A DNA stretch of 64,000 nt from Lineus longissimus (Eukaryota > Nemertea > Pilidiophora > Heteronemertea > Lineidae): assembly GCF_910592395.1 (NCBI RefSeq), contig NC_088316.1, positions 2,974,001 through 3,038,000 of the forward strand, in the 5' to 3' direction. Both the position numbers and the translations under genes were made by a program. Each line of letters begins with the position of its first letter. Position 1 is the stretch's first letter. The notes under the pieces are model-generated. The model was not told where the DNA came from and did no database searches. It saw nothing but the letters and a program-made list of their open reading frames with translations. Below are positions 25,485 through 34,732 of this stretch, one piece after another.

Positions 25485-26381
25485 CCCAGGGGGGTCACTC
25501 TCCATTACATCTGTAGAGTATCCTTGTACTCTGACTTTTCAATATACCCCCTCCAGCTCCAATCCCCACCCCCTTTTGCTGGCAAGCTTTTCATTTCCAC
25601 CCCCTCCAGCTGGTAAGTCATCATTTCCACCCCCTTCCAGCGGGGCCCGAGTTCGTTGTCTAACAACTCAATTGCAGGACCATCAGGGCATTTAGAGATT
25701 GGGATTCTCTACTCTCACCAAATAATAACATACATTCTTCATACTTTTTACCAGGACTATTTATTAAAATTTTATTCAAATCAACCTGATACATATGTAC
25801 ATGGAACAATACTCTTAACATTCCATAACACAACTTGATCCTGAATTATCAAATAAAAGTTAGAACCAACTCAGAGGAAGCTCACTTGACAGGTCAGTTT
25901 ATGGTATATCTAATTCATTTTTAAATTTGAAAAAAGATGTACCGGTAGCAGGGTCGGGCGCCATTGTTCCTCTGAATGGGCCTAAAATACACCTCATATA
26001 CGTTGGGGAGTTGGGATATGACATCTGATAAGAGAAACTTAAGTAAAGGTTCTTCGCGCCAAGCGCTCTCATTTCCCGATTTCATTGAAATAGTTTGATA
26101 CGCGAAATATTGATGGGAAAGAGCCTCTATCGCGTGGTGTGATGAGACGAGAGGCGCCTATAGAGCGTGGTGCGGGCACGTGTCCGCTACTTGAAGGCCT
26201 TTAGTATACGGCGTGTTGCATTTGCGGTATTCCCGGGGGCTTATTGCGTGGATTTTGGCGAGATAAGGGGGTCTATTCGCTACGCGGGGGTCACGCTCTG
26301 TCCTCCGAAGAAACGCCCCCTATCACACTTTTTTTGGTACAAGGAGGCTCTGCAGATGTCATGGGGAGTGACCGACCCGGG
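25485..26381. mobile_element. Non-autonomous TIR DNA transposon with 8-bp target duplication (unit 4)
   Basis: Ends form about 27-bp terminal inverted repeats: CCCAGGGGGGTCACTCTCCA on the left and CCCGGGTCGGTCACTCCCCA from the right end read on minus, both continuing to ACATC. The flanks are CTGGTATC at 25477-25484 and 26382-26389. Units 1, 2, 3 and 6 have a single CTGGTATC at the same place, an empty site that proves the duplication. Eight-base duplications fit hAT, P or Merlin-like superfamilies; the CCC start does not decide which. No transposase frame is present. Confidence 0.85.
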
Positions 26382-26682
26382 CTGGTATCTTACCTCCAAG
26401 TTTTGAGTGTACGCAGACTACCTGTAGAGGATCAATTGCAAAGTGTTGATTATCTATAAATCAATAAACGTAGTAAATGGAATAAATGCTTTTGTGTACC
26501 GATACCGTACATTTTACTATATCGTCTACTTGTTTCACTATTGACAATCGAATGTAATCACCGCAGCCAGAAACAATATAGATTTGTTTTTCTATTTCAA
26601 TCTTTATTGTCTGCTGAAGCCAACAATTAACAATGCCTGAAATGTCAATTTCACTTGCACATTTGACTGAGAAGGCGATCTC

Positions 26683-26811
26683 ATGAATGAACCATTTGAA
26701 GCTTCCTTTAATTACAGTCCTTTCTTGGTGCAGGATTTATATTTACCAGGACCTAGTAATAAGCGTGCGTATGTCGCCCCGTGGTACAACGCTACAACCG
26801 TGAGCTGTCGG
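26683..26811 (+). CDS. Candidate small upstream exon (unit 4-5 copy)
   Basis: An ATG-started 43-codon frame reads MNEPFEASFNYSPFLVQ then DLYLPGPSNKRAYVAPWY, ending CGG before gtaaga. It aligns in frame with the copies at 12568 and 16499, but the hydrophobic leader is lost and the C-terminal half is two codons shorter. Similar copies lie near 38243-38365, 51467-51596 and 60522-60646. Copies near 37136 and 55806 have a TAG in the leader. Function unknown. Confidence 0.3.
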
Positions 26812-27424
26812 GTAAGATTTACCCCTGGGGTAGAATATGTAAATTGCCCCGGTCTTTAAATCACGTGTGTCTGTAATAACCAACGACGTTGGAAATACCG
26901 TAGTTCTATATCCAACCAAGGAAGTAAAATTGTACCTCAGTGATCCAACATGAGGGGAGATCCTTCTACAGTGTTCCCCTGTCAGGTGAGATCTTCCCTT
27001 GGTGGTAAAATATGGCGCCCCGTAGTTAATCACCTTCAGTTCGGAATAAACGCATTCAACACGGCCAAGGTTCTGCTGATCTGTCACGCATCAAATCTAA
27101 GTTTTATCTCGGTCCCAGGGATAAAGATGTGATGAGGATGAGGAGCGCGGAATCAATGTTTGCCCTTCAATTAAATCTGATTATAGGCTTGTTATTCAGT
27201 TACCCTTAAGGAAAGAGAGCTTTGGCGGGCAAGACGTTATGCTATCATTGAGTTAGATCTGCATTATTTACGGCTCGATTGCGAGTCACGTGATCCTAGT
27301 ACCACCAAGTACAAGTAGCTAAGTGATCTGCAGAGCAGCATTGATTACACCAGTCTCGAAGACTGACATTTTTTTTCTTTGTAGATCCAGATATATGGTT
27401 GACTAACAACGCACCGCAGATCAG

Positions 27425-29180
27425 ATGAGTGACGAGTTACCTCGTGTAAAGTTTGAACAATTCATTTCAGATATGAGTGTTTTCCTGGAGAGAGTTTCCT
27501 GCGTTCTCTTTTTAGGACTTCTGTTAGGATCGTACCTGCCCCAGGTTACATCAACGAAGTATACACTCGATATGGCCACATCTTTGAAAGGTAAGTACAA
27601 CACGAAGCAGCCTAGCGTAAGGAAGTAATCACAAGGCAACGAGAGGCAATTAACGGGCACAACATGTATCAATAAAAGCAACACTTAGGATCAAGAAAAG
27701 CAAAGGTAATGTAAAAGTAAAGAAAAGGCAATATGCACGGCGATGTTTAATGCAGCTATCTTTTCATCTATTTGATTGTTCATTTGGAAGACACGTGTAT
27801 AAGAAATTGGCCTAACCTCGCCCTGAAGAAACCATCACGGATCTCCTCACTGTGGACGAGTGAACACGTAGCGGGCCTGGCGAACGATGGCAATACGAAT
27901 GGGAACCTCCAATTCTGCGCCTGCACAGCCGAATATCAGTACACGGACAACTGGTGGACTGTCGATCTTGGCGCCACCTACTGGGCGGTGGCGATAGAAC
28001 TTTGGAACAGAGGAAATTACTGTAACTATAATATATTTGGCCATTTGTATATGAATACTAGTATGTATATATATATTCATATTCATGTAAAACTAAATAA
28101 ATAAATAATACATTGGAAACTGATTAAGCGGCGATATAGTACGCATTGTGACAACAATTTGGATATACTTAGTTGAAGCATCTCACACAATCACCGTCAG
28201 TTCGAAACGATTCTTGAAGAGAGTAGCCGCTCTTATTTTAGAGTGGCATCTCACATTCAAATGGGGCAAAATGTTTGGCGCTGCAATGTGGACATCGGCA
28301 TGCCTACTACAGAAAGATCATTAAAACTTTCTATAATTCAGGTATTTTTTGATAAGGTGAGACACATATGAACATTTTAGGCATTAGCTTAGAAACACAA
28401 GGTGTTGAAAATAGCCCTTTAATAGCGCCTCCCAAAAATAACGTTCTCCCTTCGGGTGTATGATCTCATGATGTACATCATGTATATACATGTACATAAT
28501 AGATTCAAAATGTCTTTCAGCATACCGGTTCGCACAGTTCGATGTCATAGTGACCGATGAAGCGCCTCCCCTTGCGGTCATTAATGATGTCACTTTCTGC
28601 TATCACCACGGTAGCACACCAATCCCTGCGAATATTGGGTTCTTCAGGAAATGCAGAAAACCCATCGCTGGGAGGCATGTGACCATCAGCAAGAAGGTCC
28701 CGTCGACGGAACACCTTGCGCTGTGTGAGGTTCGAGTGTTCGGGTTTGAAACACAAAGCAAAGCTGGTGAGTAGTACCGCGATTTAATAGAGTCTAAGAA
28801 TGTGCACAACGACACATCCAACCTCCCTGCACGCAACCTCCTTGCACATGAGCGGAACTATTTATCGACGTCGTCCCGCTGCTTTGAAGAATGCAACACC
28901 CTTCAAGTTCTATGATTGGCTAACAATTTAGGAAAGTGGCGAATGCCAGAGTCATTTCATATCGGTGACGGCTATTCATTGATGACGTCATGCAATATTA
29001 TTTCCCTTTGCAGTCAATGACAACAAGTTGACCATAGAAATCCATGTCCGGAGCCTGCTTGGGTGCTCGGTTCGTTGCTTGGAGATCGCTTCGCCATGTA
29101 TAGAGTACGATTACAACGAGGGGACAGGACTTTGTCGATTTGAAGCGCCAATGAACGGGCAGTTCTGCGTCAGAGTTTGA
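27425..29180 (+). CDS. Lectin gene 5, altered C-terminus
   Basis: Exons 27425-27590, 27791-28021, 28521-28766 and 29014-29180. The exon 2 acceptor is ggaag, not ggcag. Exon 2 ends GGAAATTACT before gtaact, so the Cys pair is absent. In exon 4 eight bases (gtttcttg) are missing after GGGCAG compared with gene 7, so the frame shifts and ends at TGA 29178-29180, about 18 residues early, with one Cys restored by chance in QFCVRV. The core FTP domain and four PAN-like Cys are kept. Intron 1 is much shorter than usual because of a deletion. Confidence 0.65.
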
Positions 29181-29752
29181 GGAATACCATTGGAATCCGA
29201 AACCGTAGGCAGTCGATCAGTCAATATCTAAGATTCTTTCTGGCACTTCACCATCATTATCTTCGAGCACTGCTCTGCTGTGATTGGTGGAGAAGCATTA
29301 TTTGTGTCATTTGATTGGTCAATAGAATATGACATCATAAAAGTACTGTGACTGTTGTGACTGTTTGGTGTTAGTTTGGGGAAAAGGTCTGATTACAGTA
29401 GACGTTGCCATTCAACTTGACTTTGACCCCGGTGAACCTTCCAGTAGTTTTCAGATGAGCTGCACAGTCAGGGCTTAAACTTGAGAATTTCATGTTTCTT
29501 TCTGATCTGTCACGCATCAAATCTGCGTACCATCTCGGGCCCAGTGATAAAAACGTGATGAAGATGAGCAGCGGGCAATCAATGTTTGCCCTCGAGTTAG
29601 ATCTGATTAGGCTTGTTATTGAGTTACAACTTGTCGCAATGTTTACCAAAGATGGCCATATCGTATGTGAGCCCACTGAAAGACGTCCAAAAAACTCTAC
29701 ACGCAGAACCCATCCACACTATTAACCCTTTAGATACGATATATTTGGCGGG
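29181..29752. other. Left flank of virus-like block copy 1
   Basis: This is lectin-unit 3' flank with a deletion: gagaatttca is joined directly to tgtttctttctgatctgtc, removing the tRNA-like segment, the transposon site and the small ORF. The same join is at about 41527. The unit sequence ends at ggcgggca near 29753, where the block starts. Confidence 0.6.
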
Positions 29753-29831
29753 CATCACAGTAATACAATGATGCAATCCAGGAATGGCAGAAGCAAGAAT
29801 CCAGGGAAAACAATGCGTTTTGCCTTGAATC

Positions 29832-30657
29832 ATGCCTAAAGTTAAACCCCAGGAAACCATTGGTCAATGGTTTGCTACCACTGGTTGTGGGAGTTCAATA
29901 GACAACCATTTGAACCACAGTGATCATTTGATTAGGTCAATTTACAGGTTTCATGCTGACTATCAAATGTTAAAGATATTTAAAAGAACGATTAGAGCGG
30001 TAAGAACGATTAAAGGACTAATTGAACCTGATCCAGCGACACCCACTACATCAGCACCTATGGAAGGTAGTAGAAGTGTAACACAACCTCAGTTAGTAGC
30101 AAGTGAAACACAGACACTCATTGATGAGGTAAACATTTCACAAAACCCATAGATAGGTTGATAGACGCAACTGATGATGAAATCAAATCACTAGGTTTCA
30201 CAGAATGTGCATTTAGGGAACTTAGAGGGTTAAGAAAGGCTGGTTATGATCTTGCTACAGTAAAAATGCAAAAGGACAGGCAGATTGAGGAACTAGAGAA
30301 AAAGCTTGAAAATCTACAAAGAGACTATGTAAACTCGGTCGAAGAAGATGTTGGAGAAAGGACGAGTTGAGAAAGGAAATAGATGAACTAGAAGACAAAA
30401 TGTATGAAGAAAAGGCAAAGGTCTGGAGGATAGACAATGATAGGGAGTCACAAACCCGCAGGATGAAACGCTTGATCACTGATGCTTTGAAGAAACCAGA
30501 CTCAAGGATTCCACTAAAGGATAGAATAAGGTTGCTTTTTAAGATGCATGGTCTAACTATTAGTGCAATAGTAACAGCTGTAATTATGTTTTTCACAACT
30601 CTAGGTCTTAGCTCTCAGGGCAAAGTCCAAGTCCAAGTCCGAGTCCTAGTCACTTAA
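29832..30657 (+). pseudogene. Block gene A, copy 1: coiled-coil and membrane protein, broken
   Basis: The gene is spread over three frames: 29832-30152, 30158-30370 and 30367-30657. The first part has IGQWFATTGCGSS and a basic stretch; the second is a coiled coil (QIEELEKKLENLQRDY). The break between the second and third parts is shared with copy 2, so it is old. A C lost near 30143 is private. A 344-bp deletion after position 30611 removes the Pro-rich linker and the C-terminal membrane segments still present in copy 2, leaving a junk tail that reads SQGKVQVQVRV. Confidence 0.6.
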
Positions 30658-30726
30658 ATGGTACTAGTAAGAAGTAATATTGAATTTTACCAATAAATAT
30701 TGAATTTTACATTAATAATAAATAGA

Positions 30727-32138
30727 ATGGCACCAGGATATTTACTAAACACTGATAGAGCACATAGGATTCCACTTGGATTGAAGGCTGACAGGCAGCA
30801 TCAAATTATCACTCATAATCCCTCAACTGCTAATCCAAAAGAAACACTGTGCATTAAGATACCGGCATTGAGGGAGAACACATTCTTTGTACCGAAATCT
30901 CTTTATCTGTCTGCTGATGTCACCATTTCCGGTGATTCCAAAAACAGTGTGGTCAACAACCTCGGTAGAAACCTCGACTCCAAAATGATGATTAAGTGGG
31001 GAACAGAACAGATATTTGACCTCGACGAATATAGTCATTATTCTACATTCAAGGACCTATGGTTAACAGAGGGGGAAAGAGACGACAGGGTGTTTCAGGG
31101 TGATTCCAAAAACAGTGTGGTCAACAATCTCGGTAGAAACCTCAACCTCAACTCCAAAATGATAATTAAGTGGGGAACAGAACAGATATTTGACCTCGAC
31201 GAATACAGTCATTATTCTACATTCAAGGACTTGTGGTTAACAGAGGAGGAAAGAGACGACAGGGTGTTTCAAGGTATCCAGTCAGAGAACCTCAGGAATT
31301 TAAGATCAGGAGTAGCTGAAGCTAATGTCACTGGTGAAACTAGTGATGAAAAGACACTTAAGAAAGTGTTTGGTAGCAAATACAAGGTACCACTAGAGTT
31401 CGAGCTATTCCATAACCATGCTCCATTTTACAAGTTTCCGATTCAAGAGGACGTTATCATTGAAATCACACTAGCACCAAAGGAGGAGATCATTGTCACT
31501 ACGACTACAGCTAACATGAACTACAAACTTGAAAACATCTGTTTTGAATACGACACAGTAACTCACAAGATGATAGCCAGTCAACTGAGTATCAGGTACA
31601 ACTCTGGCTTCTCAATCTTTTACGATTGGGTAGACCATTTCAAGACAGTCAATGTTACTTTCAATGAAACGTTAATCAACGAGAACATAAATTTTCCAAG
31701 AATGTCAATTAAAGGCATATTGCTTCTATTCGTGTCTGATTATGTCGATGGATCTAGAATTTCTGAGATGTTCGAAAACTCCAATATCACTAAAGTGCAG
31801 ATAACAATAGAGGGTGTTTCTAATCAAGTGTTCCAGAAGGAATGAGAATGATGGATCAATGGGAGGAGATCAAGAAGCATTTCATGTCTGAGGATTTGAA
31901 GAAAACTAATGACTGTTACATGACAATGGAGAAGTATTACGGTGACTCGAATCACTACGGGTTGTGGTTGGACCTGAGAACCACAGAAGACAATCGTCTA
32001 CATGGTTCTGGTGAGAGACTTCAGAACACAAAGGATGGAATCCAGTTGTATCTTACAAAGAAATCTGGTAAGGGACCATACAAAATGCACATATTCGTGG
32101 TTTCTGATGCTCAGGTGAATATCAGTAACTACAAATAG
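30727..32138 (+). pseudogene. Block gene B, copy 1: candidate major capsid protein, frameshifted, with internal duplication
   Basis: The main frame 30727-31845 (372 residues) starts MAPGYLLNTDRAHRIPLG; the ATG at 30727 follows an AT-rich leader. It overlaps by ATGA a second frame 31842-32138 that carries motifs such as LRTTEDNRLHGSGERL and FVVSDAQVN. In related animal-genome proteins these parts belong together as far as I recall, so a one-base shift near 31842 is likely. A tandem in-frame duplication (30931-31098 and 31099-31272, 56 and 58 codons) is present. The beta-rich composition and conserved neighbours suggest a jelly-roll capsid protein. Assignment is inferred. Confidence 0.5.
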
Positions 32139-33200
32139 CATCTTTACAGCATTAGAGATACGCTCTTAGCAACAAAGTTGTATTAGATTCGAAGTTTACT
32201 AGTGATTTTCTAAGTAATTACATGGAAACACCAGGAAAGAAAGATATTTTCAACACATTGGTTATTTGTTCATTGTTTTTTCTAAGTCATTTCCAATAAC
32301 AAAAACCTCTGTACGGCGGACACTTCTCTATTCCGAATTGCGGACAGGGCGATAGCCAATTTTTGGTCCAATTCCCTCCCAATTACGGCGGGACAGTAGG
32401 CAAAAGCAATGGTTTCCCGCGTGCGCTTGGAGAGTCAAGTTGGCCTAGGCCCGACAGGTGTGATATTTGCGTAATTAATCAACGTAATTACCCCATGGCA
32501 TTGTGTTTTTGTATCCTAATTAAGCCGCAGCATTTGTTTACTCATCTTTTCAACTGATCACATAGGCCTATTGTGTCAACGGACACTCATAAATCCACGC
32601 GGTTTTGTCAGTGTTGCGGCGAATATGCGTTAGTAGAGAAATCAGAAAAAATCAATTATTAATCAAAGGTGGCTGATGGACAGAAATTATGGCGAGATTT
32701 TGCAATAAAAGGGGCTCCTTTTACTAGAGAGATTATTCCCGCTCTGAGTTCCAAAGTAGCTCACATCATTCAACGCAACTACCGATCACAAGCAAATACC
32801 GATCAGCCAACAGGTTTAAAGTTTCTACGCTAGATGTCGACACAGAGAAAACCAAGACCTGCAAGGCGGGAACTTCAAATCCACCTATCGGACGATTTGG
32901 CATAACCTCTCTATTGCGGACACCTCTCTATTGCGGACACCTGGGCCCAGTCCCATGGGTGTCCGCAATAGAGAGGTTGTACTGTAATTACATGGAAACA
33001 CCAGGAAAGAAAGATATTTTCAACACACTGTATCAAAGTTCACTATTGGCAACAACAACAATTGGTTACTCTATGATACCAAGTGGTTCTTGAGAATTAA
33101 CATAGGTTCACCAAGTAATGCTAGCTTAGAGGAAATATTCAAATTGGGTGGAACTGTAGCTGTTAGTAATGGCACATTAGAGTACCTTTACAGTCAATGA
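32139..33200 (+). pseudogene. Block gene C, copy 1: remnant split by a transposon
   Basis: Pieces of one protein remain: FLSNYMETPGKKDIFNT near 32206-32260, repeated at 32984-33060, then after a frameshift NWLLYDTKWFLRINIGSPSN and LEEIFKLGGTVAVSNGTLEY to TGA at 33198. A pogo-like element lies between the two copies of the first piece. The protein is not identified. Its place between B and D is the same in copy 2. Confidence 0.45.
32303..32985. mobile_element. pogo/Tigger-like non-autonomous element in block copy 1
   Basis: Right end read on minus is ACAGTACAACCTCTCTATTG, typical of pogo/Tigger terminal repeats; the left end aacctctgtacggcggacac matches without its outermost bases. Near the right end a perfect 20-bp inverted repeat (32904-32923 and 32959-32978) and a directly repeated CTCTCTATTGCGGACAC are present. 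The element is flanked by a direct repeat of 50-90 bp of block gene C, much longer than the TA expected for this family. Confidence 0.7.
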
Positions 33201-33243
33201 ATATTACCCAGAAACATAATGAAGTAAATATCTACTTAACTAA

Positions 33244-33910
33244 ATGAAAACTGTAATCAACATAGAATCTAGTGATTACCCAGAACAGAGTTCTAGTGAT
33301 TTAACAGTCAATCTTAACACTGAAATTCAGGATGCATCACCTTGACTTTTGCAGTAATACCTTGTACATTCTACAATATCAGTGAACCAAGGAAGAATAA
33401 GAAATAAAGATTAGGGGGGGGGGGGGGTTGACAGAGATTACGATACCCGATGGTCTATATGATCTAGAAAGTTTTTCAAAAATGTTTGCAGATAATTTTA
33501 AAGAAAATAATTTAAGTAGGAGTGCTGTTAAATCGAATGTAGAAGTACCTACTAGTAAGGCCATCTCACGCTTCCTGAAGAGAAAAAATGAGCAGTATTA
33601 TCAGATTATGTTCATGGGTAAAAGTAGTGATTTATTTGGCTTGAAATCAGAATGGCCTTTTCCTTTAGGCAATGAAGAGCAGGATGAAGTTGAAAGTGAG
33701 AGTCCCATCTATTTTAGACCCATGAACTATTTTGTGTTTCACTGTGACATAACAAATTCTACAAATGTATTCAGTAACGGTGAAACATCAGAAGTGCTAG
33801 CCACGAGACCAATAAAGGAAGCTAATTTTGGAGCTTTAATAGCATATTCCTTTGACAAACCAATAGAAATACCATGTAATCCAAGATTCAATAAGCTGAA
33901 TATCCGCTGA
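33244..33910 (+). pseudogene. Block gene D, copy 1: candidate minor structural protein, broken
   Basis: The start MKTVINIESSDYPEQSSSDL lies at 33244 and stops at TGA 33343-33345. The frame resumes after a run of 14 G near 33414-33427 and continues to 33910 with LTEITIPDGLYDLESFSKMF and SPIYFRPMNYFVFHCDITNS. The pattern (a short N-terminal peptide, then a domain ending in a beta-rich segment) fits a virion protein, but the family is unproven. The stop and the G-run are shared with copy 2. Confidence 0.4.
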
Positions 33911-34003
33911 GCTGATGAAAAAGGTGACATTATCGATCTTAATTGTTTTGACGTACAGTACCAAGTGATTATTTATCATTAAATTCACTAAAATTAAATT
34001 GCA

Positions 34004-34192
34004 GGTATCGTTAGGATGCTTGGATCTGCAGTAATAAACGCAGTAACATTCACAGGATCTGGTTACCTTTTCAAAGCACTAGATAAGAACGGCTACGCAG
34101 CTGAAATTAAAAGACATCATAGGGCTCAGGAAGAGTTACAGAAGGCAATGAAGAGAGAAAACAAGGCTGCTATTGATTTTAAAAATACTGAT
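34004..34192 (+). pseudogene. Block gene E, copy 1: small hydrophobic-plus-basic protein, start lost, truncated
   Basis: It reads AGIVRMLGSAVINAVTFTGS, then a basic helical part (RAQEELQKAMKRENKAA). The start codon seen in copy 2 (ATG at 46409) is TTG here. The sequence ends in both copies after AAIDF, where the block itself ends, so the 3' part was never captured or was lost earlier. Confidence 0.4.
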
Positions 34193-34338
34193 TTTGCCTT
34201 CGCGATTTTTTTTTTCACCTCACTGTCAGCACCATCTGCCACAGTCATCTGCGTCGCCCAGAGGGGACATATCAGTCTTGTCATTACCACCGCAAGATTA
34301 GTCAAGACTACCAATGCTCAAAGTGAACCAATCTCCAG

Positions 34339-34732
34339 GAAAGAGCCGTCGCGGGAGGCAAACCTTTTTATAAAGCGAGTATGTTATACATTATGTTTGA
34401 CTTGATAAACAGGAGGTGTTATTCGGTCATTTGGCGGAGAACGAAGCGCAGATGAGGCTACGACTTGAAAGTCGTTGATGAGGTCCAATAACCCGAGTAA
34501 CTCTCCGCGTTCGCCAAATTCCTGCGTGTCCTCCAGACGCTTTCGGAGTTCTTCAGGTGATATAGGAATGACCGAACGAACCTGATTTATTTCATAGCCA
34601 TTCAACGTGTTCATCAATATGTTATACCACCAAGTACAAGCAGCTTGTGCCTCATCTGCAGAGAAGCATTGATTACACCAGTCTCGAGGACTGACTAGAT
34701 ATACGGTTGACTAACAAGACACCTCAGATCAG
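34339..34732. other. Right flank of block copy 1
   Basis: Normal array sequence resumes at aagagccgtcgcggg. On the minus strand 34384-34617 is open and reads SPEELRKRLEDTQEFGERGE and LLGLLDLINDF. The acceptor ctttgtag before atccag, present in most units, is deleted here (gactgactagatatacgg). Confidence 0.5.
34384..34617 (-). other. Conserved minus-strand open frame upstream of exon 1
   Basis: The 77-codon frame includes NQVRSVIPISPEELRKRLED and is matched at 46793-47026. Other units carry shorter or diverged copies (9030-9140, 13318-13440, 17260-17380), and 20925-21002 carries an inverted one. A 3-base indel (gta) separates unit 2 from unit 6, which keeps the frame. It is alpha-helical in style. 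No family is recognised. It may be a piece of an older gene captured in the unit. Confidence 0.3.

Larger units (their letters stand above)
24987..27424. other. Intergenic part of unit 4 to 5
   Basis: After the stop: a minus-strand tRNA-like segment near 25335-25425 (ggttcgattcacacaatc read on minus), the full TIR transposon at 25485-26381, AATAAA near 26479, the small ORF region at 26683-26811 (MNEPFEASFNYSPFLVQ version), donor-like repeats to 27000, and a last stretch ending in the acceptor ctttgtag at about 27384. Confidence 0.55.
29753..34338 (+). mobile_element. Virus-like structural-gene block, copy 1
   Basis: A 4.6-kb segment, foreign to the other array units, holds five decayed genes in one direction: A (coiled coil plus membrane protein), B (candidate major capsid protein), C (remnant), D (candidate minor structural protein) and E (small hydrophobic N-terminus). 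No polymerase, integrase or long terminal repeat is seen. The gene set and order recall structural modules of Polinton/adintovirus-like elements, but this is from memory and needs a search. The left edge is after ggcgggca, the right edge before aagagccgtcgcggg. Confidence 0.6.

Noticed and set aside
30700-30726. Upstream extension of the candidate capsid frame
   Set aside because: It lacks an ATG and reads through AT-rich leader; the ATG at 30727 (43106 in copy 2) is the first usable start.
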